Source: Gnetum montanum
Lineage: Eukaryota; Streptophyta; Gnetopsida; Gnetales; Gnetaceae
DNA length: 64,000 nucleotides
Assembly: GCA_015680685.1 (NCBI GenBank)
Contig: MNCI01010815.1
Span: forward strand, 17,223 to 81,222
Reading direction: 5' to 3'
Part shown: one piece after another, positions 10,721 through 21,599 of the stretch
Numbering within the stretch: position 1 is the stretch's first letter
Layout of the letters: each line of letters starts with the position of its first letter
Made by a program: the position numbers and the translations under genes
The notes under the pieces: generated by a model
Told to the model about the DNA's origin: nothing
What the model saw: only the letters and a program-made list of their open reading frames with translations
The model's database searches: none

Positions 10721-11806
10721 TCAAGCGAGCGTGATCATCTCTGTACAGCTGCACAACCAACGGGGTGGGATACTGGGATAGTCCCAGCGTTGCCACCCCA
10801 CTGGCATCCTACTGATTCCTCGGATAAGCTAAGAGGCATCTTACTGATCCCTCGGAGATGCCACCACCGCGCCGGCCGTAGTGGTAGTACCTCTGAGAGT
10901 TTAGTCTCGCCAGCCGGATCCCCGACGAAATCCTCATCGACAACGACCTCGGGAACCTCCGCCAGTCATCGCTATCGGATGCTGGCTTCACAAATTCATC
11001 TAGCTAGTTCCTTATACAACCAGTTAGGTGCATTGTGTCTGATTCCTTTTGGCGAAGATATGCTGGGCCAATCGTCAGGATTGGCGGCTCCGCCCGCATG
11101 CTCTGGCTCCTTCTTTACAGCCCAATTGCTCTATCTCGCATCAAACTGCACTTGTTTCGAAAACCCTGCCTATTTCTCGCATGAGCAATGGTGTCCTCTA
11201 CTTTCTTTTGTGGTTGCAGGTTACTTGCCTTGGAGAATGTCGTGCAAAGGTGCGTCCATTTGAGTGGTGAAGTACAACAGCGTGTTGAAATGGCTGCTCG
11301 GGTTTGCCCAACCACCTAGATCTGCATGCCTGTACCTCTCACAAATCCTACCCTTAGCTCTTGTTTCCCTTCATCCCCACCACTCGCTTCCCATATGCAA
11401 AAGCTATATACGCAAGTATCCATTTTCCGCACTCACACTAGCAAAGATATCACAGAAGTGATGCGCCATGCTCCTTTTGCATGCATTCCTGCTATAATCA
11501 GTGACAGAGAGATCTTAGGCTGATGCGCTACGCTCGTCTGAAAGCATTCCTATTGACATCAGTGTGCGTACGTTTCTGTGCATTCAGTAAGTGTATTCCA
11601 TGCTCCTACCATCCTAACCCATGTTATGTCTTCCCCGAACCTGTTTCCCACCATGCCATTCCATCTCCCATTCCCTCCAGCTTTGCTCTTCCATGTTGGC
11701 AGGGCAATCCTTGAGTAGCCATGGATGGACGCTGTTCTTGCTTCTACCAATCCGATGTTTCGTATTCTTTGTCGACGTCTTTCTGGTAAGCCCTCCAACC
11801 GTCAAC
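10721..11806 (+). other. 3' non-coding region, copy A
   Basis: About 1.1 kb between R2 and the purine tract. Short open frames here (for example 10649-11263) are not matched in the other copies. A phrase around GGCATC...ACTGATCC...GGAGAT (about 10803-10860) has counterparts in B (about 29987-30020) and C (about 48840-48880), and the 60 bases before the purine tract (GTATTCTTTGTCGACGTCT) are conserved in all four copies. Confidence 0.6.
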
Positions 11807-11818
11807 AAAGAGGGGCCA
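11807..11818 (+). promoter_or_regulatory. Polypurine tract, copy A
   Basis: AAAGAGGGGCC directly precedes the LTR start TTGAAACACC. The same tract occurs before the LTRs of B (30890), C (50282) and, as AAATAGGGGCC, D (62890). It would prime plus-strand DNA synthesis. Confidence 0.88.
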
Positions 11819-12359
11819 TTGAAACACCGTAAAAAAAATTGTGAGTCGGCCTCAGGCAAAAAATTCGTAATTCAGGCAAGGGCACATCTCAGCATTCCAG
11901 AGGGGGGAATGAGATAGAGCAACATCAAGAGGTGCATAGCTTCGAGTCCACAACTTCTTGTGCAGATTCCTTATCTTTATACGCTCTTGCTATTTACGCT
12001 ATATCACGCGACATAGCGTAATGGTGCATAGCGTGATGCCGTTTTGACATAGTCCGGCATCAGAAAGATAGTTACTTCAGCATAGGGAGAAGCTTGAGCT
12101 GCGTAATATGCGACTCCTTGTGTATTTTGCTAAGTCTTTTTGTTCAAGAATAGGTTTACACTCTGTTACGCACGGCAGCATAATAAGCTCCAGAACAGTC
12201 AAAGGCAAAGTCTAAGAAAATGCGACTGCTCAATCATACGCTCATAACACAACGGAGCGTATCGCAGTGCATTGCGTCGCCAAACTAGACATTGTTTACC
12301 CTTCACTATGCGCGGCTACGTAAGCGAGCGTAAAATGGCTTTAATTCCATTGTTCCCAT

Positions 12360-12409
12360 GTTACGTTACGCTCATACACGCAACACAGTGTGAATGAGCG
12401 TAATGTAAC
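12360..12409 (+). repeat. Inverted repeat in U3 of LTR A
   Basis: Arms GTTACGTTACGCTCAT (12360-12375) and ATGAGCGTAATGTAAC (12394-12409) pair with one mismatch around an 18-base loop. Shorter palindromes on the same core lie near 12238-12259 (ATACGCTC/GAGCGTAT) and 12456-12484 (CACAATACGC/GTGTATTGTG). Confidence 0.8.
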
Positions 12410-12581
12410 CCAAGACAGTTGAAACATGCCCAACGCGCATCTCTTCTTCACACACACAATACGCGAACGAGTGTATTGTGCGTAATCAGGAAGTTTGACG
12501 CAAAATTGGTCAAGTCAACAGTACCCGAAACACGCGGGACACACGTCATCAGGGTTGCACCTTTTCCACGGAGCATCGCAA

Positions 12582-12593
12582 CCTATAAATACC
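12582..12593 (+). promoter_or_regulatory. TATA box of LTR A
   Basis: CTATAAATACCC lies about 760 bases into the LTR and marks the end of U3. The same string occurs in LTR B (31864) and the 5' LTR of C (34193), with ATTATAAATACCCC in the 3' LTR of C (51184). Confidence 0.75.
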
Positions 12594-13136
12594 CCAGTTG
12601 ACAAAGATACAGTGGTTGGGAAATGAGAGAAGCAAAGGCATTTTTCTGAGTACCAGAGCACTTCTCACTTTTGGAGCAGAGATATAGAGAGCAGCGCCTT
12701 GGCAATTGTTGACAGCATCACCTTACAGTAGAAATAGAGCACAGTTCACTTTGAGCACCGGTGACAGGAGTAATCGTTCTGCTGGGAAGACTCTATTGGT
12801 CAGAAACAGTTGATCGGTAGACATCAGAGCTTTGCCTTCCTTGCATCTCGGCTTTAGCCCACAAGGTAGATCAGACTTCTATTTGGACCATTTTGCTTGT
12901 TGTTTTGTGCTTTCTTCACATCCAGTAATCGGGGATTCCCCATTGTAATTTCTCATACAAAATATACATTTTTCAAGTCAAAGCGCAGATCTTGAAACTA
13001 CGTACTTCTCTTATGTCAGCCTCCTTTTATCGTGTTTAGCATTATCATCGTTGCAATCCATCTACATCGTTTTCCCCTTGTTTTACGATTCCTCGAATCA
13101 GATCGTTTTCATGAAATATTCATCGGTTTACTGATT

Positions 13137-13182
13137 AGTAAGTCCCTGTCTGATCGACAAGACCGTTCAGGGCACCGCGGAT
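13137..13182 (+). promoter_or_regulatory. Conserved U5 segment of the LTR
   Basis: AAGTCCCTGTCTGATCGACA followed by AGACCGTTCAGGGCACC is the best conserved stretch between LTRs. It recurs at 32369-32403 (B), 34783-34821 (C, 5') and 51846-51882 (C, 3'). In A, CCCTG...CAGGG and GTCT...AGAC can pair as a nested stem, which would suit an RNA signal in the transcript leader. Function unknown. Confidence 0.55.
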
Positions 13183-13369
13183 TTGTTTTTCCAGCATAGC
13201 CCTCGCGCGGATCCGTGGCTAAAATTGTGTACACGAAATTTGTTCGGTATTTTCCAGATGCCAACATTTTCCATCGTTACAGGCTCCCTTTGCTTCTTTA
13301 CCTACCCCACAACTATCGCAGATGTCTCACTACATGCACTCTCAAATACACCAAGCCTCACAGTTGGCA

Positions 13370-14905
13370 TAGCCTAACACGGGGCTATGGTCTATGGCAT
13401 CGGTGGCAAAAGTAGTCTATCTAGCAGCCCAACTAGTGGTTGCTACCTTAACAACACCACCTGCCAGGTGGTGGACAACATAGGTAGCACCACTCGTGGG
13501 GGTCATCCCAACAGTGCCACCGATGGGTCACACAGCCACCCCTGCCATACCACATGAGGGCACGGCCTTCATAGCACCCCATCCATCTACAACATCGTCG
13601 GGTTTGGACCAAGTGTTTCAGCTCATCCAGACCCTCACTAAGGAAATAAAATGCCTCAAAGTTGCTGGGTCTAGCATGGTATAACTCATGGACTTCTACC
13701 AGGATGACCTCATCAGCCCTGCAATCCCTACCTTGACGCTATCCCCAGGGATGTCTCTCCCGCATTTCACGAAGTACGATAGGGAGGTAGATCCCAATGC
13801 ACATCTTGTCACCTTCAGGTCTGAGTCTCTGCTACTGCAGCAATGGTCGCACATGATCATTTGTATCTTTTCCATGTCCCTAGCTAGGAAATCCTTGGAT
13901 TGGTACCATGCATTGCCATTCTCATCCATTTCAACTTTGGAAGAGCTGCTGACCTAGTTTGTGAAGCTATTCAAGTACAAATTGAAGCCAAAAACCACAC
14001 TAGATCAGTTGATGAGTGTAAAGAAAGACCCCCTAGAGCTAGTCCAAAAGTTCATCCAGCGTTAGAGTGCAACCCTTAATGAGATCCACGAATCCATTGC
14101 GGAGGCCCACCTGCTGGTTGGTTTTAAGGGCGCAATGAATGACTTCATCAAGTTCAAAATGTACTAGCTTGCTCCTCACTCTCTTAGTTAGGTTTTCGCT
14201 CAGACTAAGAGCATATAATATGCGGTCGATGCAAGAAAAGACCCAGCCTACATCGCTTACAAGAACACCTTCGCAAAGAAGGAAAAGTGTAAAGCCCCAA
14301 CAACCACAGTGGCCACAGTGACAGTTGAGGCCAAGCCCAAACCTAGCAACAATGGTATCAAGAATAGCAAGAAACCATCCATACCCATGGCTAACCCTGT
14401 GCCCAAAACAAGCCACACGCCACAAGCTACTACACCTACACCTGAGACATTTGCACAACCCAAGCCCAACTTTGAGCACAAAGACCACTCAAAGTACACC
14501 CCACTACCTCTTAAGCCTTCAAAACTTCTGAAGCAACTGCTGGCAACGAGATACATACGACACAAATAGATGTTAAAAGAAGCAACCGTGAAACATCAAT
14601 GCTACTACGAGCTCCTTAGGAACCCGTCTTTGGCCCTGCCCAATGAGCCTCCCATTCCTAGGGGTTTTAGGCTAGACAGGTTTTGTGACTACCACCAACA
14701 ATGTGGTCACAACACGGATTACTTCCTGGCGTTGCAGGACAACATCCAGAGATTAATCAACCAGGGGAAACTGGTGCTGGAAAAAAGCAACCCATTACAC
14801 CCCAAAAACCAATCTATGCATGTCTACATGGACCCCCTCAACACCAAAAATGCTGGTTATGTAATCAACGTCATTAGCATCGACAGTGATCCTAGGCCAC
14901 CTTAG
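13370..14905 (+). pseudogene. gag: gag, copy B1 (5' truncated)
   Basis: Starts in the proline/threonine-rich linker (GLDQVFQLIQTLTKEIK near 13600) and continues through the gag core: MDFYQDDLISP, LPHFTKYDREVDPNAHLV, MSLARKSLDWYHALP, LEELLT, LDQLMSVKKDPLELVQKFIQ and NDFIKFKMY. A basic Lys/Pro/Thr linker and KPNFEHKDHSKYTPLPLKPS follow, then the knuckle-like FRLDRFCDYHQQCGHNTDYF near 14670-14720. The frame is almost colinear. Stops at about 13682, 13957, 14066, 14166, 14188, 14215 and 14567 sit mostly at Gln codons, one at Trp, as expected from C-to-T decay. It abuts LTR A upstream. Confidence 0.85.
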
Positions 14906-15143
14906 TAGCCATTTGTAATCTATGTGCCTTAGCATAGTGCACCAGTACCACAGGTGGCTAATCAAAGCTCGCAATAGCCATTCATCCTAAAAGTCCCACC
15001 ACAGGCATCCACTTTCGTGCCACCTGTTGGTGGGGCCATGCGATCTTGACCGATAACACCTTTAGCTCCATTCATCATCAAGGAGTCGACATCCTCGATG
15101 GCCCCTTTCGACATCAAGGTGAGAAGTCCACTTCGTAGGCAAG

Positions 15144-16242
15144 ATGTCTAAGGGAGGTATCGCCCCAGGTACCCCCAAGCCTATGTCCTTGCTCCCTACA
15201 TTTGTGCCAAAGGCAAAGGTCAACACGACCATGTTGTCTACATCGTTCGGCCAACAAGGGTCTGAGCCCAGATCTGAAGTCACTTCTCATCGAGAAATTC
15301 ATCTTCTAGGATGGATAGAAGAGGAGGAAGGCACCAAACTAGGAGGTAGCCAAGACCTCTTAGACACCTTTGCACAGGTCAAAAAAGATCTAAAACAAAA
15401 AAAATACCCTAAGCTTGTATGACCTTATCAGGACATCTACTCGACACTGCAAGGCTCTGATCCGCATGTTGACAGCAACTCTGGTCAAAGAAGACATGCC
15501 AGGAAAGGAGGAAGTGATCTATTCGGTCATGCTTCCCTTCATGCCCGTAGGGTTAAAACAACCTCAACTAACCATCTATGATGATGCCATTAGGGAAGAC
15601 CCTAAGAAGGGTCAAGTGACAATGTTGCCTCTATTCATCATAATTCGGGTCGGTCAACATCGGATCCGAAGCGTACACGTTGATGATGGGGCTGCTACAA
15701 ATGTCATCCCCTTCCCCATTGTGGACAAGCTGGGCTTGGTCGACTAGATCAAGCCCACAATGAAGGCATGCCTAAGGTCATTCAATGGGGTGCAAGTCAT
15801 GGTAAAGGGCACTGTTCACATAAGCTTCGTAGTAGGGGACCAGTTCCCCACAGACGCAACGTTCTTTGTGGTCAAGGAAATGCCAAGGTTTAACCTGATC
15901 TTGGGTAGATCATGATTAGCACAACTTAGGGCTGTCTCCTCACCCATACACTAGGAGATCCACCTACCTTATGTAGGCAGAGAAGTGGTGATCCATGGTG
16001 ACAAAGTAACAATGTAAGTGATCCACAACATAGGCATGGAAGAAGGGTCAGAATTCGTAACTTCTGAGAATGAGGGGCCTGTTGCAACCTACACAAACTA
16101 CCCGACAAAGGGGTCAGCTCAAAAAGTTAATCCCCTAAATGAAAACACATGGACTAAGTTGCCTTTCCAAGTGGGAGGCGATGACGCAGACAAAGGCCGT
16201 AGTGTAGCATCTAGGCCTTACGTCTCACTAAACTCGCGTTGA
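15144..16242 (+). pseudogene. pro: gag C-terminal spacer and protease, copy B1
   Basis: After about 240 bases of Pro-rich spacer with stops, the segment EIHLLGWIEEEEGTKLG and the protease region follow. VTMLPLFIIIRVGQHRIR leads into the active-site block HVDDGAATNVIPF near 15675-15712, then VKGTVHISFVVGDQFP, FFVVKEMPRFNLILGRS (the hydrophobic ILG motif near 15900) and EIHLPYVGREVVIHGD. Stops at about 15746, 15914, 15951 and 16015 break it. An acidic tail ends near 16242 before repeat block R1. Active-site Asp is kept. Confidence 0.82.
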
Positions 16243-16309
16243 GTCAAGAAGCAGCTTAGCCTAGTGTAGCAACCCCACTGCTTCTTGCCCACACACTACT
16301 CATATGCTT

Positions 16310-16715
16310 TAATGTTATGGCCCAAAATGGCCTAGAAATAGTGATACATTATGGCCTGAAATGACCTAAAACTAGTGATACGTTATGGCCCGAAATGACC
16401 TAAAACTAGCGATACGTTATGGCCTGAAACTAGCGATATGTTATGCCCTAAAACTAGCGATACGTTATGGCCTGAAATGACCTAAAACTAGCGATACTTT
16501 ATGGCTTAAAATGTCCTAGATATAGTGATATGTTATGGCCTAAAATGACCTAAAACTAATGATATGTTATGGCTCAAAATGGCCTAAAACTAGTGATACA
16601 CTATGGCCCGAAATGGCCTAAAACTAGCACAAGTCACTGCTAGGCTTTGTTCAACTCGTTGACGCATCATCCCTTTGGCATGTTACACAATGGCCCGAAA
16701 TGGGCTAAAACTAGA
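16310..16715 (+). repeat. Repeat block R1, copy B1 (about 10 units)
   Basis: A compact tandem array with a period of about 36 bases: GCGATACGTTATGGCC, then CGAAATGACCTAAAACTA. Units start near 16316, 16352, 16388, 16424, 16450, 16475, 16511, 16547, 16583 and 16619; one more stands alone near 16690. Several units are shortened. Confidence 0.9.
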
Positions 16716-16877
16716 AAGCATGAATATTCTATACAAAACTCATGTATGAAATATGCAAGTTAGCGCAAAATCCTCTTCCTTTATTCAAAAATTATTCTCT
16801 TTCAATGTTTGCAAAACTCATTCCACAAAATTGCAAAAATCAAAAATTTTAAATTGTCTAAAAGAAATCCCATGCTG
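16716..16877 (+). other. Spacer after R1, copy B1
   Basis: AT-rich sequence between R1 and the end of the antisense gene. Nothing recognisable. Confidence 0.4.
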
Positions 16878-18020
16878 TCATGGGTTGTTCCTATTCACAT
16901 CATCTCCCCCATTCATTCTTGCATTATCTCCCTTTGCATTTCCTTCTGCTGCTTGGTCCCTCACTAGCTCTTCGCCCCCTCCCTCTATGGGTGTAACACC
17001 ATCACTTGGGGCTTGCATCACAGGGGTAAAGTGGTTAGTGAGGCCATCAAATGCCAACTACAATTGAGCATAGACATTAACACAGTAGAGTGCGAATAAC
17101 TTGAGTAGGTCCCACATCTATCTCGAAAGGTATCTAGTCTAAGCTGATCCCTAAGGTGAATCCAGCCTCATCTACCCAATGCCTTCTATCCGGTGCAGAA
17201 TTGGCTACGGTAGCTCTCGCCCTTTCAGCTAGTGTTCACCTTGGTGGCCTCGGAGCATAGGGGACGGCCGTAGCCTCCCCTTTGGGAAGGGTCACCATTG
17301 AGTTAGGATCTTTCATCACCTGAACTACTCTTTGAACATAGTGTAAGCCTTAGAAGCATCAATGACATTTACGAATGCTTCGTACGTAAATGCCTCTACA
17401 ACAACTTCTTCATATAACTTGCGATGGGCGACATTTTCTTGTTTATACATATGCTTGTGGTTTCTTTGGGTCTTCCCCCATTCAAAAATATTAGCACTGA
17501 GGTCTTTTAGATCTTGACACTTCTAGTCCAGCAGGTCCATCTNTCGTTGTTAGTTTTTCAGGCCATGAGGAAGTCATTCCTCAACTTGAGATCCTCCACC
17601 TCAGACCTCAGGTTAGCCTTCCTCTTCTCTACATCCTGGACTTGTTTCCATAGCTCCTTGTTGGTACACCTACACTGCCACAGAGAGTGGACCGAGTGCA
17701 AAGCACATTTGCAAACCTCGTCGTATGCACGAAGAGACACCTCGATCACGTTCAGCAGGAATGTGGACATGGCACCGACCTTCAAAGGTCATGTTAGATC
17801 CCATTTGAGTTGAGAAGCTATCATGACACAAGGAGTACACTAGTCGCATTAGCATAGCACAAGTAGAAAACGTAAGAAACTTTAGCATAGCAATGCGAGA
17901 GCAGATAACACTACTACTTACCTGCTTCAGGGTCCACCTACTAAAGGCACTTAATCATGTCATCCATAGGGGAGCTCATCGCTACACCTAGCACCATCAT
18001 ACCCCTAACAGAACAATAGA
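16878..18020 (-). pseudogene. Antisense gene, 3' exons only, copy B1
   Basis: Read on the - strand from about 18020. An exon with SPMDDMIKCL and VDPEAG ends at a GTAAGT donor and matches FMEDIISDMIERLERVEPG of copy A. It is followed by a coiled-coil exon (17785-17558: CTNKELWKQVQDVEKRKANL, then SEVEDLKLRNDFLMA), an exon with TLPKGEATAVPYAPRPPR and IPFEIDVGPTQ (A: LPFAAEAGPSQ) near 17300-17095, and a Gly/Asp/Glu-rich end stopping at 16880. The 5' exons are missing because B2 gag begins at about 18077. A single N at 17543 lies in the coiled-coil exon. Homology between copies is clear; the function is unknown. Confidence 0.7.
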
Positions 18021-18076
18021 AGTGAATCTTAGATCAAATGCTGATGGCAAAGACATTGCCAGAATAGATAGAGGTT

Positions 18077-20590
18077 TTGTTCCATGATGAAACTCTTCAC
18101 GATGGGCAAGACAATCTAGATTCTCACTCTGAAGCAGGCAGTTGTGCTAATTTCACCATGGCCCCTCATTCCATGACATCTCGTGTGAATCCATTATTCA
18201 TGGTCACCATGCCTTTGACATTATCCAACACCAATCGAGTCCTGCACTTTCTGTGCTTACACTTTCTCTCTCCCACTATACTCCCAAGCGAAGGTCCATC
18301 GCAAATCGTTCCGCATGTGCAATTGTCTAACCCATCTCATCGTACACCTGCGCCTATGTCACTGCATGTGCACGCGATACCTACGTCGCAATTACCTGCA
18401 GCACCAACCTTCATCCTGGCCCAAATGACAGGGCCTACCACTACAACATGGTGGGCCCCAAACATGCCCCTCGCTGCGCATCTTGCGCAAATGGCCCATC
18501 ATCCCCATTTCCAAAACTAGGTCCCAAGGATGCCAAACCCCATCGCGGGATCACTGCCTGTGCCCCCAATTACACAAACAGCGTATTCAATGGTGCAGCT
18601 GACAGTGGTCACCCCATCCGCAGCAACTACCAAATGGTGGATGCCACAAGCAGCTTTGCCTGCAGGGACAATCCCGATAGCACCAACTATCAGCCAAACT
18701 GCTTCCTCCACCCTGCCACCTGGTCTTGCCCCTCTTGCTGTTCCACAAATGACTTTGTCGTTTACGAGTTTAGACCAAGCTTTCTAGCTCATTCAGACCC
18801 TTACAAAAGAGGTCAAGCACCTCAAGGTTGTTGGTTCTAACACGATACAAGTCATGAATTTCTACCATGAAAATCCTATTAGTCCAGCAGTCCCTATCTT
18901 ATCATTGCCACCAGGGATGCCCCTTCCCCATTTTACAAAATATAATGGGGAAGGTGATCCCAACGCCCACCTGGTCACTTTCAGGTTAGAGTCCTTATTA
19001 TTGCAATAATGGCCACATACTATAATCCACATTTTTGCTATGTCCTTAATGGGTAAAGCTCTGGACTGGTATCGAGTGCTCCCATGCGCCTCCATTTCAA
19101 CTTTGGAGGAGCTGTTAACTTAGTTTGTGACCCGTTTCAAGTATAATCTAAAACTAGAAGTCACACTAGACCAGCTCATGGGAGTCAAGCAAGACCCACT
19201 CGAGTCGGTCCAAAAGTTCATACAACAGTGGAGCACCACCTTGAATGAAATCCATGAACCCATCATAGAGGTTCATTTACTGGTAATCTTCAAGGGAGCA
19301 GTTAACAACTTTATTAAGTCTATGCTATATTACCTCGCTCCCCACTCCCTCAACTAGGCCTTCGCTCAAACTAAGAGTATTCAAGAAGCGGCAGAGGCTA
19401 GCAAAGATATGATGTTTGTGGTCTACAAGAATGCCCACAACAAGGGTAAGGACAAGGGCAAAGCCATGACAACGACAGTAGCAGCGGTTGCTGAAGGGGC
19501 CAAAAAGAAAAATAACAACAAGAAAACAACTGCAGAGCCTACTAAGCCGACGACTAGCTCAAACGGTGCTAATCAAGAAACGTCTTCTACCCCTAAAGCA
19601 CCTCCATAGCCAAAGCCTAAATTTGAGTGTAAGGATCGCTCAAATTACGCAACCTTACCCATAAAGCCTTCTAAATTTCTCAAACAACTGCTGGGAATTG
19701 GTCGTATTCGACACAAGACAATGTCTGAGGAGGCTTTTAAATGCCACAAGTGCCATTGTGAGCTAATCAAGAACCATTCTCTGGCCCAACCTAATGAACT
19801 GCCAGTTCCCAAAAACTTTATGTTGGACCGGTTCTACGACTACCACCAATTGTGTGGCCATGACATGGACTACTGCTAGGCGTTGAAGGATGACATTCAG
19901 TGTCTGATCGATTAGGGTGACCTAATTTTAGATAGTAGTAGCCTGACACGTCTAGAAAACCAGGCCATGCATGTGTACCAGGACTCGTTAAACGTAAATA
20001 ATGCAGGGTACACAATGAACATGATAGGAGCAAAGGGCGATAATCAGGCACAATCGAAGCAGCCTTTTTTTTTGCGAACACATCCTCATTCACCCCCAAA
20101 GAACAGGTTCGTCAGCGTCGACGGGTGGTGCCCCGAGGCAACCTTTCATCCTTTGAAATCTATCTCAGAACACTTCCTGACAACCCACTATCATTAAAGT
20201 CATGGCCCAGCCTGCGCCTACATCTAGGGCACCCTTAGTCATCAGGGTGCCAAACCTATTGACCGCCCCTCCTGTGTAGGGGCAGTCTTCTAAGACAAAC
20301 CCTCTTCCTATTGATGCAACCAAGGACCCTCTTATGTTGTGGTTTCCTAAGCCTAAACCCCTCACTTCTATACCTTTGGCCCCACTTGCCAGAAACAACA
20401 AGGTTACACAAACGTGACTATCTCCTCCTGGTCAAAGGAAATGCAACCCTCAACCAAGTGTCACTCCTCCTCGTGAAATTCATCTCTTAGGATGAATGGA
20501 GGAGGAAAAGGGTGACAAGTAGCTCGATCATGGGTGAGATCTCTTCGATGCCCTTGTGCAAGTCAAATAGGCTCTGAAACAAAAAAAATA
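18077..20590 (+). pseudogene. gag: gag, copy B2 (5' truncated)
   Basis: Begins in the gag region matching the acidic/Ser-rich block of copy C (DETLHDGQDNLDSHSE here, DYEEPLQDG-like there). A long Pro/Thr/Ala linker, the core (MNFYHENPISPAVPIL, LPHFTKYNGEGDPNAHLVTF, LDWYRVLPCASISTLEELLT) and LMGVKQDPLESVQKFIQQWS follow, ending in FIKSMLYYLAPHSLN. Lys-rich linker, KPKFECKDRSNYATLPIKPS, and the knuckle-like FMLDRFYDYHQLCGHDMDYC near 19812-19876 complete it; the first Cys is Tyr here, but a Cys is present at the last position. A Pro-rich spacer leads to 20590. Stops at about 19007, 19120, 19357, 19607, 19877 and 19912 fall mostly at Gln or Trp sites. Confidence 0.85.
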
Positions 20591-20595
20591 CAACA

Positions 20596-21431
20596 TTGAG
20601 CCTTTATGACTTACTCATGACATCACAGACACATCGTGAGGCTATGGTTCACATGCTAACATCCATACCCATGGACGAGAGCCTTCCAGCGGACGAAGAA
20701 GAAATTCATTCCATCATGCTTCCCCCCATCGCTAAAAAATTAGATCCTAACCCATTGACCTTTCGTGATGAATCCATTAAGGAAAATCCTGAAGGTCAGG
20801 TGATGATGGCACCCATGTTCATCAGCATCCAGGTCAGTTAACACTGAATCTGGAGAATACATGTAGATGACGGGGCGGCCACCAATGTCATCCCTTACCC
20901 TATAGTGGATAAATTAGGCCTGATCGATCAGATCATTCCTACAATAACATCATGCCTAAAGTCATTCAACGGGGCATGAGTGCAGGTCAAAGGGACCGTC
21001 CATATCAACTTTGTAGCAGGGGACCAGTTCCCCACATACGCAACATTTATTGTTGTCTAGGAGATGCCTAGATTCAACTTGATCCTTGGGAGCTCTTGGT
21101 TGGCCCAACTGAGGGCAGTTTCATTACCCATTCATTAGGAGATCCATCTTCCCTATGTAGGAGGAGAAGTGATCATCCACGGTGATGAAATAACCCCCAA
21201 GCTGTTAACAACATAGAAATAGAACAGGGGTCAAAAATCGAAACGCTTGAAGATTAGTCTCTTGTCCAAATACCCGAGCAAGCTGAAATAGAAGTTGATG
21301 ACAGCCTAACTTGGGCTGAACTACCATTCCAAGGGGAAGATTGTGATGTGAAAGAAAAGGGTCATAAATCTTCCCATCCTTATGCGTTGTTAAAAATGAA
21401 GGCAATTAAGAAATAGTTACAGAGTTAGCAG
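20596..21431 (+). pseudogene. pro: Protease and gag-pro tail, copy B2
   Basis: Colinear with the proteases of A and B1. FISIQVS precedes a stop. The active-site block reads HVDDGAATNVIPYPI near 20851-20900, followed by VKGTVHINFVAGDQFPT, EMPRFNLILGSSWLAQLRAV and EIHLPYVGGEVIIHGDE. After a frame change the acidic tail ends in MKAIKK near 21412. The segment ends in CAG at 21431, directly before a GTAAAC donor in phase 0. That phase fits the acceptor before pol at 23972. Confidence 0.82.
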
Positions 21432-21438
21432 GTAAACG
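21429..21438 (+). promoter_or_regulatory. Candidate sense 5' splice site after protease, copy B2
   Basis: CAG then GTAAACG at 21432. Joined to the TTTGCAG acceptor ending at 23972, it would remove R1 and the antisense gene and keep the gag-pro frame open into pol. Copy A has AAT-GGTTGAG at the aligned position, so its donor seems lost. Confidence 0.5.
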
Positions 21439-21599
21439 ATGCTGCCTAACCATTACAGTCCCATCATCCATTCTATTTATGCTTACTAGTTGTACTTATT
21501 ATACTTACGCATGTATTTACTCTTTCCACTAGCTAGTCTCATTATGCTCATGTTTATCTGTATGTTTATCTTCAAGTTTCCATCAACTATTTTCTCTAC

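Larger units (their letters stand above)
1..13281 (+). mobile_element. Copy A: Tat/Ogre-like Ty3/gypsy LTR retrotransposon, 5' end outside window
   Basis: This is the best preserved copy. Its order is gag (from within the core), protease, repeat block R1, a long antisense gene, RT, RNase H, second RNase H, integrase, repeat block R2, a 3' non-coding stretch, purine tract and 3' LTR. The dual RNase H arrangement and the spacer between protease and RT place it in the Tat/Ogre group. It is rich in CpG compared with the copies downstream, yet its reading frames hold several stops and at least one frameshift, so it is not autonomous as sequenced. The LTR end at 13281 abuts the proline-rich gag linker of the next copy, which suggests that A inserted into that copy. 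Confidence 0.85.
11820..13281 (+). repeat. LTR, copy A (3' LTR, about 1.46 kb)
   Basis: The LTR starts TGAAACACC after the purine tract and ends ...CATCGTTACA, matching the end ...GTCAATACA of copy C. It holds a TATA box at 12582, palindromes built on ACGCTC/GAGCGT between about 11990 and 12490, and near 13140-13180 a U5 segment shared with all other LTRs. The sequence after it belongs to B1, so the LTR is the junction of two copies. Confidence 0.85.

Noticed and set aside
10649-11263. 204-codon open frame after R2 in copy A
   Set aside because: Composition is Ser/Pro/Leu-rich and no counterpart frame exists in B, C or D at the same place.
13680-14570. In-frame TAA/TAG almost always at glutamine positions, as in a variant genetic code
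   Set aside because: Some stops replace Trp or Tyr, the same loci show CpG loss, and open copies of the same genes use CAA/CAG normally. Deamination in a methylated plant genome explains it.
16310-16715. CRISPR-like regular repeats
   Set aside because: Spacers are not unique sequences, units drift, and the setting is a plant retrotransposon with RNA-seq-type genes rather than cas genes.
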